Shown: one piece after another, positions 40,548 through 48,245 of the stretch | How the letters are laid out: every line of letters begins with the position of its first letter | Position numbering within the stretch: position 1 is the first letter of the stretch | Assembly: GCA_022822905.1 (NCBI GenBank) | Contig: JAJDYE010000006.1 | Coordinates: 124,001-188,000, forward strand | Source: Acidimicrobiia bacterium | GTDB lineage: Bacteria > Actinomycetota > Acidimicrobiia > Acidimicrobiales > Bin134 | DNA: 64,000 bases | Reading direction: 5' to 3' | Translations under genes and position numbers: made by a program | The notes under the pieces: generated by a model | Database searches by the model: none | Seen by the model: only the letters and a program-made list of their open reading frames with translations | Told to the model about the DNA's origin: nothing

Positions 40548-40936
40548 CGATCGTTGTCGACGCGAACATCGCCATCGCCGTTCTCGACCCCCAGCACTCC
40601 TTCCACCGAGTTGCGGTTCGGCGCTGCCTCGAGTCGGAAGGGGTCGCGATCTTGAATATCACCCACGCCGAAGCACTCATCTATCCCAGTCAGCAAGGCA
40701 AACTCGACGAGGCAACTGCGGTGCTCGATCAACTTGGGTTTGAAGTCGAAGTGCTCGACAACGCCGTTGCCGACCGGGCCAGGGAACTGCGAGCGGTGTA
40801 CGGCAACCGAAACTTCCCGATGGTGGACGCCGCCGTGGTCGCCCTGGGCTTAGAACGGAGCTGCGCAGTCGTGACCTGCGACACCAAGTGGCCTGATATC
40901 GACGAAGCGGATATCCAGGTTCTTGCGACTCGCTAG
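40544..40936 (+). CDS. PIN-domain RNase toxin (VapC-like)
   Basis: A 130-aa PIN-domain protein, normal for VapC. Acidic residues of the four-residue metal site are visible: Asp6 in VVDANIAIA, Glu in THAEAL, Asp in PMVDAAVVAL and Asp in VVTCDTKW. VapC cleaves specific RNAs, mostly tRNAs, when freed from VapB. The ATG overlaps the antitoxin stop, and the stop is 4 bp from the convergent amidohydrolase. Confidence 0.9.
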   Translation: MTIVVDANIAIAVLDPQHSFHRVAVRRCLESEGVAILNITHAEALIYPSQQGKLDEATAVLDQLGFEVEVLDNAVADRARELRAVYGNRNFPMVDAAVVALGLERSCAVVTCDTKWPDIDEADIQVLATR

Positions 40937-40939
40937 CCG

Positions 40940-41920
40940 CTAGAGCCTAAGTAGGCGGGTGGCGTTGGCGTTGAGGGTGTCGGTTAGGTGGGTGACGTCG
41001 GGGCCGGTGCCTCGGTCCCAGCCGCCGAAGTTGGTGCCGTAGACCAGTCGGTCGGTGCCGTATTGCTCTAGGGCCAGGGTGAGTTCGGCGGCGCCTGTTA
41101 TGTGGCAGTCGAACCACAGGCGGCTGAGGGCACGGTCGAAGGCACCGGGCTCTTTGATCCACTCCGGGGCGGCGGGGCGGCGCTCGGCCAGCTTGCGGAG
41201 CTTCGACAGGATGACAGGGGTGGTGCCGCCGCCGTGGGACAGGCACAGGTCGAGATCGGGATTGCGCTCGGTGACGCCGCCGAATACCAGGGTGGCCACT
41301 GCCACCGTTTCCTCGTAGGAGTACTCCAGCACCAAATCGAGGTCCCAGCGGCGCAGCCGGGGGTCGAGTAGAGGACCGTCGATGCCCGACTGGGTGGGGT
41401 GCAAGAAGTGGGGAACGTTGAGGTCGACACACAGCGACCAGAGCTGGTCTAGGGCCGGGTCATCCAACGGGGTGCCGAAGTCGGTGCCCGTGTAGCCGGC
41501 CAACAAGCCCAACTCCCCCACTGCCCGCTCCAATTCGGCACAGGCGGCGTCGACGTCTTGCATGGGCAACGCGGCCAATCCGACGAAGCGGTCGGGGTGC
41601 AGGGCCACCGCGGCGGCCAGGTCGTCGTTGTGGCGGCGGCAAAAGTCGATGGCCAACTGCGGCTCAATGAAATGGAGGTAGGTGAGCGGGTTGGGCGACA
41701 GGGCCTGCACCGAGATGCCCTGGGCGTCCATGGCCTCCAGGCGCATGTCCAGCTCGATGAACAGCGATCCCCGGTAGGCCACTCCGTCGAGCTGATAGCC
41801 GCCTACCCGGAACCAGGGGGTGCCGTCGTCGTGGGCGCCGATCTCGGGACCGCACGGCCCGGCCGCTCCCATCGTGCCCTCCAGCACGATGTGGGCGTGG
41901 ACGTCGATAAGCCCGGTCAT
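40940..41920 (-). CDS. Amidohydrolase-related protein, ACMSD type
   Basis: A 326-aa protein of the amidohydrolase 2/ACMSD family of metal-dependent decarboxylases and hydrolases. GLIDVHAHIVLEG carries the first metal His pair, NVPHFLHPTQSG another His, and SHGGGTTPVILSKL the family motif. The fold's final Asp, usually GSDYP, is Asn in RLVYGTNFGGWD. The Asn is not a normal strong metal ligand, so activity may differ. It is the last gene of a minus-strand unit with CMD, SDR and acyl-CoA dehydrogenase genes. Confidence 0.87.
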   Translation of the reverse strand: MTGLIDVHAHIVLEGTMGAAGPCGPEIGAHDDGTPWFRVGGYQLDGVAYRGSLFIELDMRLEAMDAQGISVQALSPNPLTYLHFIEPQLAIDFCRRHNDDLAAAVALHPDRFVGLAALPMQDVDAACAELERAVGELGLLAGYTGTDFGTPLDDPALDQLWSLCVDLNVPHFLHPTQSGIDGPLLDPRLRRWDLDLVLEYSYEETVAVATLVFGGVTERNPDLDLCLSHGGGTTPVILSKLRKLAERRPAAPEWIKEPGAFDRALSRLWFDCHITGAAELTLALEQYGTDRLVYGTNFGGWDRGTGPDVTHLTDTLNANATRLLRL

Positions 41921-41971
41921 GTCAGCCCGCGTACCTCACATCGGTCCGCCGTGAGGCGGCAAATCACAGCC

Positions 41972-42706
41972 TTAACGGCCTTCCATGATTCCGTCGGCAC
42001 CGGGCAGCCAGGAGGCCACGCCGGAGATGGGAATGGCGCACACCACTGCCTCGGTGATCTCAGCCTCGGTGGCCCCGGCGTTGCGGGCGCCGTTGCAGTG
42101 GATGTTCACAAACCGACTGGAGAACTCGGCGGCGTTGATGGTGCAAAGCAGCAACTCCACGTGCTTAGCGTCGAGCTTGTTCTCAGCCAGCGACCACTGC
42201 CGCATGAGCACATAGCCCTCCAAGGCCCGGGGGGCGTTGTCGGCCATCACCTCGATGTAGTCGGGCACGAACCCGAAATAGCTCTGGAAGTAGTCGAGCG
42301 CGGCCTGGCGGTCGAGGGAGAAATCGGGGATGGGCTCGGTGGAGTGATCGGCGGGGATGTCGAATGCTTCGTCGACGGCCCGGGCGAAGGCGTTGTAGGT
42401 GGCCTCGCCCCGGGAGATGAGGACGGCCAGCGACGCGCCTCGGGCGTCGCTCAGGGTGAGCCCCAACTCGCGGGATCGGATGAGCTCGCGAAGGGCCAGT
42501 TCAGGCTGGACCCTCACCGACGCCGCACACGCCATGTAAAGCGCCTTGGCCCAAGCCGGGCAGGCGCCGTCGCGGTCGGTCACGTCGCGAATCCGGGCAT
42601 AGCCCTCGGCGAACTTGGGCGAGATTGCGGCCAGTTCGCCGCTCGACAGCGCGGGGCTGCCCAGGTCGCTGTGGACCGCGTTGTTGGTCGTGGCTTGCAT
42701 GGTCAT
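41972..42706 (-). CDS. Carboxymuconolactone decarboxylase-like (AhpD fold) protein
   Basis: A 244-aa protein with the all-helical CMD/AhpD fold pattern. The N-terminal part has PAWAKALYMACAASVR and the C-terminal part HVELLLCTINAAEFSSRFVNIHCNGARNAGATEAEITEAV, which resembles the CMD motif with H-C-N-x-A-x-x-x-G-A-x-x-x-E-I but lacks the CxxC of peroxidase-type AhpD. Functions in this group include lactone decarboxylation and peroxide removal. It lies between the SDR and the ACMSD-like gene. Confidence 0.8.
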   Translation of the reverse strand: MTMQATTNNAVHSDLGSPALSSGELAAISPKFAEGYARIRDVTDRDGACPAWAKALYMACAASVRVQPELALRELIRSRELGLTLSDARGASLAVLISRGEATYNAFARAVDEAFDIPADHSTEPIPDFSLDRQAALDYFQSYFGFVPDYIEVMADNAPRALEGYVLMRQWSLAENKLDAKHVELLLCTINAAEFSSRFVNIHCNGARNAGATEAEITEAVVCAIPISGVASWLPGADGIMEGR

Positions 42707-42748
42707 CTATCGCCTCTCTTGGCCGTCTTCATGGTCAGAGTCTCATCG

Positions 42749-43507
42749 TCAGAGTTTGGACACCTCGCCCCCGTCGATAACGAAGCACGATCCAGTAACG
42801 AACCCCGACGCCTCCGATGCTAGGTAACAGACCAGCGGTCCGAGCTCATCGGGCTGGCCCATGCGACGTACCGGGATCTTGCGCAGCCGGGCGGCCAGGG
42901 TGTCGGGATCGCCCAGCACCGCGGCCTGGGCGTCGGTTTCGAACGCACCGGGGGCGATCACGTTCACCCGGATGTCGTAGCGGGCCCACTCTCCGGCCAA
43001 GGCCTCGGCGAGCCGCAGCAGCCCGCCCTTGGAGGCCGAGTAGGCGGCCAGCGTTGGCTTGCCCTTGAGCCCCGATGTGGAGGCCACGTTGATGACCGAG
43101 CCGGGCTGGCCGATGTCGATCCAGTGGGAAGCGGCCCGTCGGGCCAGCGCAGCCGGAGCGGCCAGATTCACAGCCAGCACTTCGTCGAACACGTCGTCGG
43201 GCTGGTCGACAAACTTGGCTGCGGGGGCGATACCCGCGTTGTTTACCACCGAGTCGAGGCGGCCGAACCGCGCAATGGCCTCGTCCGCCAGGCCGGCCAC
43301 CGCCGCCCGATCCCGCATGTCGCACGGCACCGCGGCCACGCTGTCGCCCAGCTCGCCGGCCAGCGCTTCCAGAGCGTCAGCTGAGCGGGCTGCGGCCACC
43401 ACTCGGGCGCCCTCGGCCACCATGGCCCGCACCGCGGCCTCCCCCAGCCCCCGGCTGGCCCCGGTCACCACCGTCACATGGCCGTCCAAGCCCCAGTCCA
43501 CCGCCAT
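42749..43507 (-). CDS. Short-chain dehydrogenase/reductase
   Basis: A 252-aa SDR with VTVVTGASRGLGEAAVRAM, AAAR after strand 2 (NADP-type), NNAGIAP, VINVASTSGLKGKPT with Ser, and YSASKGGLLRL with Tyr and Lys, ending in CFVIDGGEVSKL. It starts 4 bp after the acyl-CoA dehydrogenase stop, suggesting co-transcription. The pair could oxidise and dehydrogenate the same acyl or alcohol substrate. Confidence 0.93.
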   Translation of the reverse strand: MAVDWGLDGHVTVVTGASRGLGEAAVRAMVAEGARVVAAARSADALEALAGELGDSVAAVPCDMRDRAAVAGLADEAIARFGRLDSVVNNAGIAPAAKFVDQPDDVFDEVLAVNLAAPAALARRAASHWIDIGQPGSVINVASTSGLKGKPTLAAYSASKGGLLRLAEALAGEWARYDIRVNVIAPGAFETDAQAAVLGDPDTLAARLRKIPVRRMGQPDELGPLVCYLASEASGFVTGSCFVIDGGEVSKL

Positions 43508-43511
43508 GCCT

Positions 43512-44660
43512 CTACTCCTCGTCCGCCCGATCGGCCACTTCGTCGCACAGCCGGGTGGCGATGCCCAGCCGCAGCACCTCGGAGGCCCCCTCGTAGATCC
43601 GCATAGGCCGGGCTTGTCGGTAGTAGCGCTCTATATCGGAACCCCTGATGAGCCCCCATCGGCCCATCACCTGCACGCAGCGGTCCACCACCCGACTGGC
43701 GGCCTCGGTGGCGGCCAGCTTGGCCAGCGACGACCGGTCGAGGTGGGCCGATGGATCCTCGCGGGCAGCCTCGGCGGTGGCGTAGGCCAGCAGCCGGGTG
43801 GACTCCAGTTCGGCCCAGGAGTCGGCCAGCAGCCCCGCCACCGGCCCTAGCCGCACCAGCGGTCGTCCGAACTGCTCGCGTGTGGCGGCGTGGTTGGCGG
43901 CGCAGGTCAACGCCCCGTCCATGAGGCCGATGGCGGCTCCGGCCACCGAGATGCGGAACACCGACAGGGTGGCCAGCACATGTCGGAATCCCGCGCCGGG
44001 CTCTCCCAGGCGGGCGGAGGCGGGTAGGCGCACACGGTCGAAAGTCACCTCGCCCAGCACGTGGGGGGCGATGATCTCCGGGGAGGGCTCGATCGACACG
44101 CCGGGGGCATCGGCAGGCACCAGCACCAGCGAGAACCTGTCCTCCTCTTTGGCCATGGTGGTGTAGAAGCCGGCCGCTCCCCCGTTGGAGATGAACGACT
44201 TGGTTCCGTTCAGCTCCACCTCGTCGCCGTTCGCCATCAGCGTGGTCTCGATGCCCCGCAGATCGGATCCGGCTACTGGCTCGGTGAGGGCCAGGGCGGC
44301 CAGCACCTCGGCGTTGGCCACTTTGGGCAGCCAATCCTCCCGCTGCTCGTCGGTGCCGGCCACCGCGATGGCGTAGCTGCCGATGCCCTGAAGAGCGAAC
44401 AGCGAATCCAAGTGCGACGAGGCCCGCATCAGCGCCTCACGGGCCACGCACACTGCCAGCGGGTCCACCCGCTCGTGGCGACCGCCGTAGGCCGCCGGCA
44501 CCATCAACGAGCACAGGTCGCTGCTGCGCAGCACGTCGAGGGTGGGCTGGTGGACGTGGCTGCACTCATCGGCTTCCGCGGCGAACCCCTCAACCAGGCG
44601 GGCTACCGCCCGGGCCTCCTGCTGGATGGCCAGGATGTCAGGGCCAAGCTCTAACGCCAT
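43512..44660 (-). CDS. Acyl-CoA dehydrogenase
   Basis: A 382-aa FAD-dependent acyl-CoA dehydrogenase. ALALTEPVAGSDLRGIETTLMANGDEVELNGTKSFISNGG carries the first FAD-binding signature, and the C-terminal helical domain has VMGRWGLIRGSDIERYYRQARPMRIYEGASEVLRLGIA, with the Glu of YEGASEV at the typical catalytic position (short-chain type, Glu in the J/K region). It would introduce the alpha-beta double bond that the crotonase at 44702 could hydrate or open. It is divergent from that gene by 41 bp. Confidence 0.93.
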   Translation of the reverse strand: MALELGPDILAIQQEARAVARLVEGFAAEADECSHVHQPTLDVLRSSDLCSLMVPAAYGGRHERVDPLAVCVAREALMRASSHLDSLFALQGIGSYAIAVAGTDEQREDWLPKVANAEVLAALALTEPVAGSDLRGIETTLMANGDEVELNGTKSFISNGGAAGFYTTMAKEEDRFSLVLVPADAPGVSIEPSPEIIAPHVLGEVTFDRVRLPASARLGEPGAGFRHVLATLSVFRISVAGAAIGLMDGALTCAANHAATREQFGRPLVRLGPVAGLLADSWAELESTRLLAYATAEAAREDPSAHLDRSSLAKLAATEAASRVVDRCVQVMGRWGLIRGSDIERYYRQARPMRIYEGASEVLRLGIATRLCDEVADRADEE

Positions 44661-44701
44661 ACGATGCTGGACAGTATGCGGTACGGGGAAAGGACACCAC
44701 C

Positions 44702-45472
44702 GTGAGCGACATCATCGTTGAGCGAAACGACCGAGTCGTCTGGCTGCGGCTGAATCGGCCAGAGCGGCTGAACTCCTATGACCGCAACACGATCGACGAG
44801 ATCATCGCCGCGTTCCGAGAGCACGTCGACGCCGGGGTGGTGGTGATCACCGGCCAGGGTCGAGCGTTCTGCGCCGGGGGATACCTGGCCAACTTGGCCG
44901 AGGCGAACTTCTATGAGCTGCGGACGATGTTCTACGGCTCGCTGGAGCTGTTCGACGCCATCCGCAATGCGCCTATGCCGGTGATCGCGGCAGTCAACGG
45001 CCCCGCCTTCGGAGGCGGCAACGAGCTGGTGGTGGCGTGCGACTTCGCCATTGCCGCTGCGTCGGCCGAGCTGGGTCAGACCGGGGTCAAGGTGGGCAGC
45101 GCCCCGGTGCTGGGGGGCACCAACCTGCTGGCCATGACCATCGGGGAGAAGCGGGCCAAGGAGGTGGCGTTCCTGTGCCGCAAGTACACCGCGGAGCAGG
45201 CCTGCGAAATGGGGTGGATCAACGCGGTGGTGCCCGACGATGAGCTGGAAGACGAAGTGGGGCGCTGGTGCGACGAGCTGCTGAAGATGAGCCCCCGCTA
45301 TCTGGAGGCGGCCAAGATCAGCTCCAACGTGTACTGGAACCAACTCAGGGACAACATGGCCTCGGGGCTGGGGATGCTGGCCCAGGCCATCGGGTCGCCC
45401 GACATGATCGAGGGCGCCACCGCCTTCATGGAGAAGCGCCGCCCGGAGTTCCCCCCGAGAACCGCCCGATGA
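44702..45472 (+). CDS. Enoyl-CoA hydratase/isomerase family protein, MenB/BadI-like
   Basis: A 256-aa crotonase-fold protein. Oxyanion-hole segments are GRAFCAGGYLANLA and NGPAFGGGNEL. The region KVGSAPVLGGTNLLAMTIGEKRAKEVAFLCRKYTAEQACEMGWINAVVP is close to MenB (naphthoate synthase) and BadI (ring-opening hydrolase) in pattern. The usual Asp after CAGG is Tyr. The substrate might be a cyclic beta-keto acyl-CoA; simple hydratase activity is also possible. GTG start follows a GGAAAGGACACC site. Confidence 0.85.
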   Translation: MSDIIVERNDRVVWLRLNRPERLNSYDRNTIDEIIAAFREHVDAGVVVITGQGRAFCAGGYLANLAEANFYELRTMFYGSLELFDAIRNAPMPVIAAVNGPAFGGGNELVVACDFAIAAASAELGQTGVKVGSAPVLGGTNLLAMTIGEKRAKEVAFLCRKYTAEQACEMGWINAVVPDDELEDEVGRWCDELLKMSPRYLEAAKISSNVYWNQLRDNMASGLGMLAQAIGSPDMIEGATAFMEKRRPEFPPRTAR

Positions 45473-46311
45473 GCGCAGAGACCGACAAGCAGACCGAGGT
45501 GCTGGCCTCGGCCCGGGGTCGGGTGATGTGCATGGACTCGGCCTATGACGTGGACGAGGCCAACCGGGACCGGGATGTGTGCGTCAACTCGTCGTACTGC
45601 GGGGTGCTGCCCGCCCGGTTCATCGCCGAGCATCGGCCTCGGGCGGCCATCGGCATGGACTGCGGGATCGGGCCGGAGGGCTCGGCCATCGCCGGGTTGT
45701 GGTACTTGGAGGCCCTGGGCATTCCCGCCGCGGTGGCTGATGTGATGACCGCTCACTTGGGTGACGGGGTGCACCTCTATGAACATGGCGTGGTCAGCTT
45801 TGTCAACCAGCTGGCCTTGGACTGCGGGGTGACCGCGGGCATGTCGGTGCGTGACGCGGCCGCAGCGCTGCTGGACAACGACCCGGTGGCCGCCACGGCA
45901 TCGGAGATCACCAACCGCACCGTTATGGAGACCGCTCCCGACGGGCGCTGCGTGGTGGCGGCTGACTCCATCGCCTTCGGCACAAGCGAGGACACCGACC
46001 GCAACGTGCTGGTCACCGCCGGGCACACCGGCCGCTCAGCGGTGCCCTACCTGCGCCGCTGCCGCCCATTCGGATTCATCTGCTCCGACGGCGGCCGGGG
46101 CATGGACGACTCCGGAATGGCCGGGCTCTTCATCGTGGAGCCCGACGGCCTGGCCGGCGCCACCGTCGACGCTCGCCGCGCCCGCATGGGCAGCGGTCTG
46201 TCCCACTACCACGACGGCATCATCTCCGCCGCCAATGCCCTTGCCGCTGATGCCGGCGTCGAGGTCGGCATGCCCTGCCCCCAAGCCGCCAGCCTGCTGC
46301 TGAACCGGTAA
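45469..46311 (+). CDS. Unrecognised internally duplicated protein (copy 2)
   Basis: A 280-aa paralogue of the protein at 36438-37301, same length and order of blocks (MDSAYDVDEANRDRDVCVNSSYCGVLPARF; GLWYLEALGIPAAVADVMTAHLGDGVHLYEHGV; FICSDGGRGMDDSGMAGL; VLVTAGHTGRS). It is also two homologous halves. The ATG overlaps the crotonase stop (ATGA), so the two are co-translated. I do not recognise the family. Its position beside crotonase and acyl-CoA genes here, and beside an amidohydrolase in copy 1, suggests a catabolic enzyme or binding protein. Confidence 0.8.
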   Translation: MSAETDKQTEVLASARGRVMCMDSAYDVDEANRDRDVCVNSSYCGVLPARFIAEHRPRAAIGMDCGIGPEGSAIAGLWYLEALGIPAAVADVMTAHLGDGVHLYEHGVVSFVNQLALDCGVTAGMSVRDAAAALLDNDPVAATASEITNRTVMETAPDGRCVVAADSIAFGTSEDTDRNVLVTAGHTGRSAVPYLRRCRPFGFICSDGGRGMDDSGMAGLFIVEPDGLAGATVDARRARMGSGLSHYHDGIISAANALAADAGVEVGMPCPQAASLLLNR

Positions 46312-46363
46312 GGCGTCACTAGCATGACGAGACCGTGACCACCGACGTTCAAAAAGCACTTCG

Positions 46364-47353
46364 ATGACAACCCTGGCCGCAGCCGACCTACTGGCCCAGT
46401 CGTCTGACGACTCCATCATCGACGAGGCCCTGACCGTGTCCGACTGGGTGCAAGCCGGAATCATCGTGGCCGCCTCAATCGTGGTGTCCGTGATCGTCGC
46501 CCGCCTTGTACGAAGGGTGCTGATCCACGTGGTGGGACCGGGCTTTGCGGCGATCGTGACCGCACGGCTTGTCGGCTATCTCCTTTTCCTGATCGGGCTG
46601 TTCTACGCGCTCACCAGCCTGGGGGTGCAGGTCGGACCGCTGATCGGCGCCATCGGGCTCGGCGGTTTGGTTCTGGCGCTGGCCTTGCAGAAGCTGGTGG
46701 AGAACTTCTTCTCCGGGCTGATCCTTCAGGCTCGAAGGCCTTTCAGAGTGGGCGACACGGTGCTTCTGGGCGACCACCTGGGCGTCGCCACCGACATCGA
46801 CTCCCGCACCACCGTGCTGCGCGGTCTCGACGGATCTGCGGTGCGGGTCCCCAACAGCGAGGTAGCCGCCGGTCCCATCGTCAACCTCACCAACGAGCCG
46901 TTGCGGCGCAGCGAACTGGAGGTGGGCGTGGCCTATGACACCAACCTGGAAGCAGCCACGCAGTGCCTGACAGAAGCACTCGGGCAGGTGGAGCGGGTAA
47001 GCGCTGAGCCTCCGGCGCAGGCGCTGCTGACCCGCTTCGGATCGTCGAGCATCGACTTCACGCTGTACTACTGGCACGGCAGCGACGTGCCGACGGAGCT
47101 GGCCACCCGCCACGACGTGATCTTGTCGGTGCACCAGAGCTTTGCCGCCGTGGGCATAACCATCGCCTTCCCCCAGGTGGTGGTGTGGTCGGGCCACAAC
47201 GAGGACGACCAGCCCTACCGGGGCCGCGCCGGGATTATCTCGGCGGGCCCGACACCGGGCACCCAGTCGAACATGCCACCCGCCCTGGTCCGCCAGCTCT
47301 CCCGGTGGCGCGTCCGCTCTGGCATCCTGCGCCGCTTCAACCCCGGCGACTAG
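46364..47353 (+). CDS. Mechanosensitive ion channel, MscS family
   Basis: A 329-aa membrane channel releasing solutes at osmotic shock. Three membrane spans occur in the first 110 residues; the third (LIGAIGLGGLVLALALQKLVENFFSGLILQ) is the Gly/Ala-rich pore helix. The beta domain begins at RRPFRVGDTVLLG. The C-terminus ends in a basic Arg-rich tail without a large domain. Gene starts 52 bp after the duplicated unknown gene; no functional tie is apparent. Confidence 0.93.
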   Translation: MTTLAAADLLAQSSDDSIIDEALTVSDWVQAGIIVAASIVVSVIVARLVRRVLIHVVGPGFAAIVTARLVGYLLFLIGLFYALTSLGVQVGPLIGAIGLGGLVLALALQKLVENFFSGLILQARRPFRVGDTVLLGDHLGVATDIDSRTTVLRGLDGSAVRVPNSEVAAGPIVNLTNEPLRRSELEVGVAYDTNLEAATQCLTEALGQVERVSAEPPAQALLTRFGSSSIDFTLYYWHGSDVPTELATRHDVILSVHQSFAAVGITIAFPQVVVWSGHNEDDQPYRGRAGIISAGPTPGTQSNMPPALVRQLSRWRVRSGILRRFNPGD

Positions 47354-47373
47354 CCCGGCCTTGGCCACAAACA

Positions 47374-48201
47374 ATGCTGGTAGTGACCGATCTAGATCGA
47401 ACGCTCTGGGGCTTGGACTGTGTCGCGCCGACGGCCCACTTGGAGGCGCTGGCCGAGCTCGAGTCGGCAGGACATGTCGTGCTGGCGGCCACCGGTCGTC
47501 GGTTGCTGAACATCGCCCGCCTGTTCGACTTGAACGGTCTCCGATTGCCCGCGGTAGCCCTCGACGGATCGATCGGGATGGACTTTGCCACCATGGAGCG
47601 CTTCCACCGCATTGCGTTCGACCCGGCGGTTCTGTGGGAGCTATTGGACGTTCTCGACACCCAAGGCATCCGCCCCTGCCTCTACATAGACGACCACAGT
47701 GAGCCTGGCGGCGACGTAGTGCTGCCGAAGTACCCCACCAGCGAACCCACCCACTTGGAGTTCCTCGAAGAAGACATCAACCACGCCCTCAGCCCCGCCG
47801 ACGTCGAGGCCGATGTACTGGAGTTGGTGTTGACCGGCCTCCCATCAGACCTCGCTCACCGGACGGCCAAGGAGGTCCATTCAAGGTCGCTAGGAGTCGC
47901 CCGCGTCGACGAACCCGACCCGCTCTACGGAGGAAGCCGCCTGACAGTGTCACCCCCCGGGATATCCAAGGTCTCCGGAGTGGAGGCCTTCTGCCAATGG
48001 CAAGGCCACGAGTTCGACTTCGCCGCCATCGGCGACGGAGTAAACGACCTAGAACTCCTAGAAGCCGCCTCCATCAGCATCGCCATCGCCGGCAGCCACG
48101 CCAGCCAAGCCACCACCCCCCACCACACCATCCCTCCCCCCGAAAAATCCGGCTGGGCCACAGTGCCCCAACTTGTCGATTCTTGGCGACACAATCTTTA
48201 G
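47374..48201 (+). CDS. HAD-superfamily phosphatase, Cof type
   Basis: A 275-aa haloacid dehalogenase-like hydrolase. Motif I is VTDLDRTLWG with nucleophile Asp6 and acid Asp8, motif II AATGRR, and motif IV IGDGVNDLELLEAA with the metal Asp pair; a Lys in SPPGISKVSGV occupies motif III. Relatives dephosphorylate sugar phosphates and cofactor intermediates. It starts 21 bp after the MscS stop. Confidence 0.9.
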   Translation: MLVVTDLDRTLWGLDCVAPTAHLEALAELESAGHVVLAATGRRLLNIARLFDLNGLRLPAVALDGSIGMDFATMERFHRIAFDPAVLWELLDVLDTQGIRPCLYIDDHSEPGGDVVLPKYPTSEPTHLEFLEEDINHALSPADVEADVLELVLTGLPSDLAHRTAKEVHSRSLGVARVDEPDPLYGGSRLTVSPPGISKVSGVEAFCQWQGHEFDFAAIGDGVNDLELLEAASISIAIAGSHASQATTPHHTIPPPEKSGWATVPQLVDSWRHNL

Positions 48202-48245
48202 TTTGCGGCGCATGGGTGTCGCCGCTCGGGGGTAGGGTTACGATC

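Noticed and set aside
46475-47374. 299-aa minus-strand frame opposite the MscS channel
   Set aside because: No recognisable domain and low-complexity His/Gln composition; the plus-strand channel has intact membrane spans.
47997-48245. Longer version of the zinc-ribbon protein starting at 47997
   Set aside because: The extra 83 residues are an Arg/Pro/His-rich out-of-frame reading of the HAD phosphatase gene. The ATG at 48246 is a natural start.
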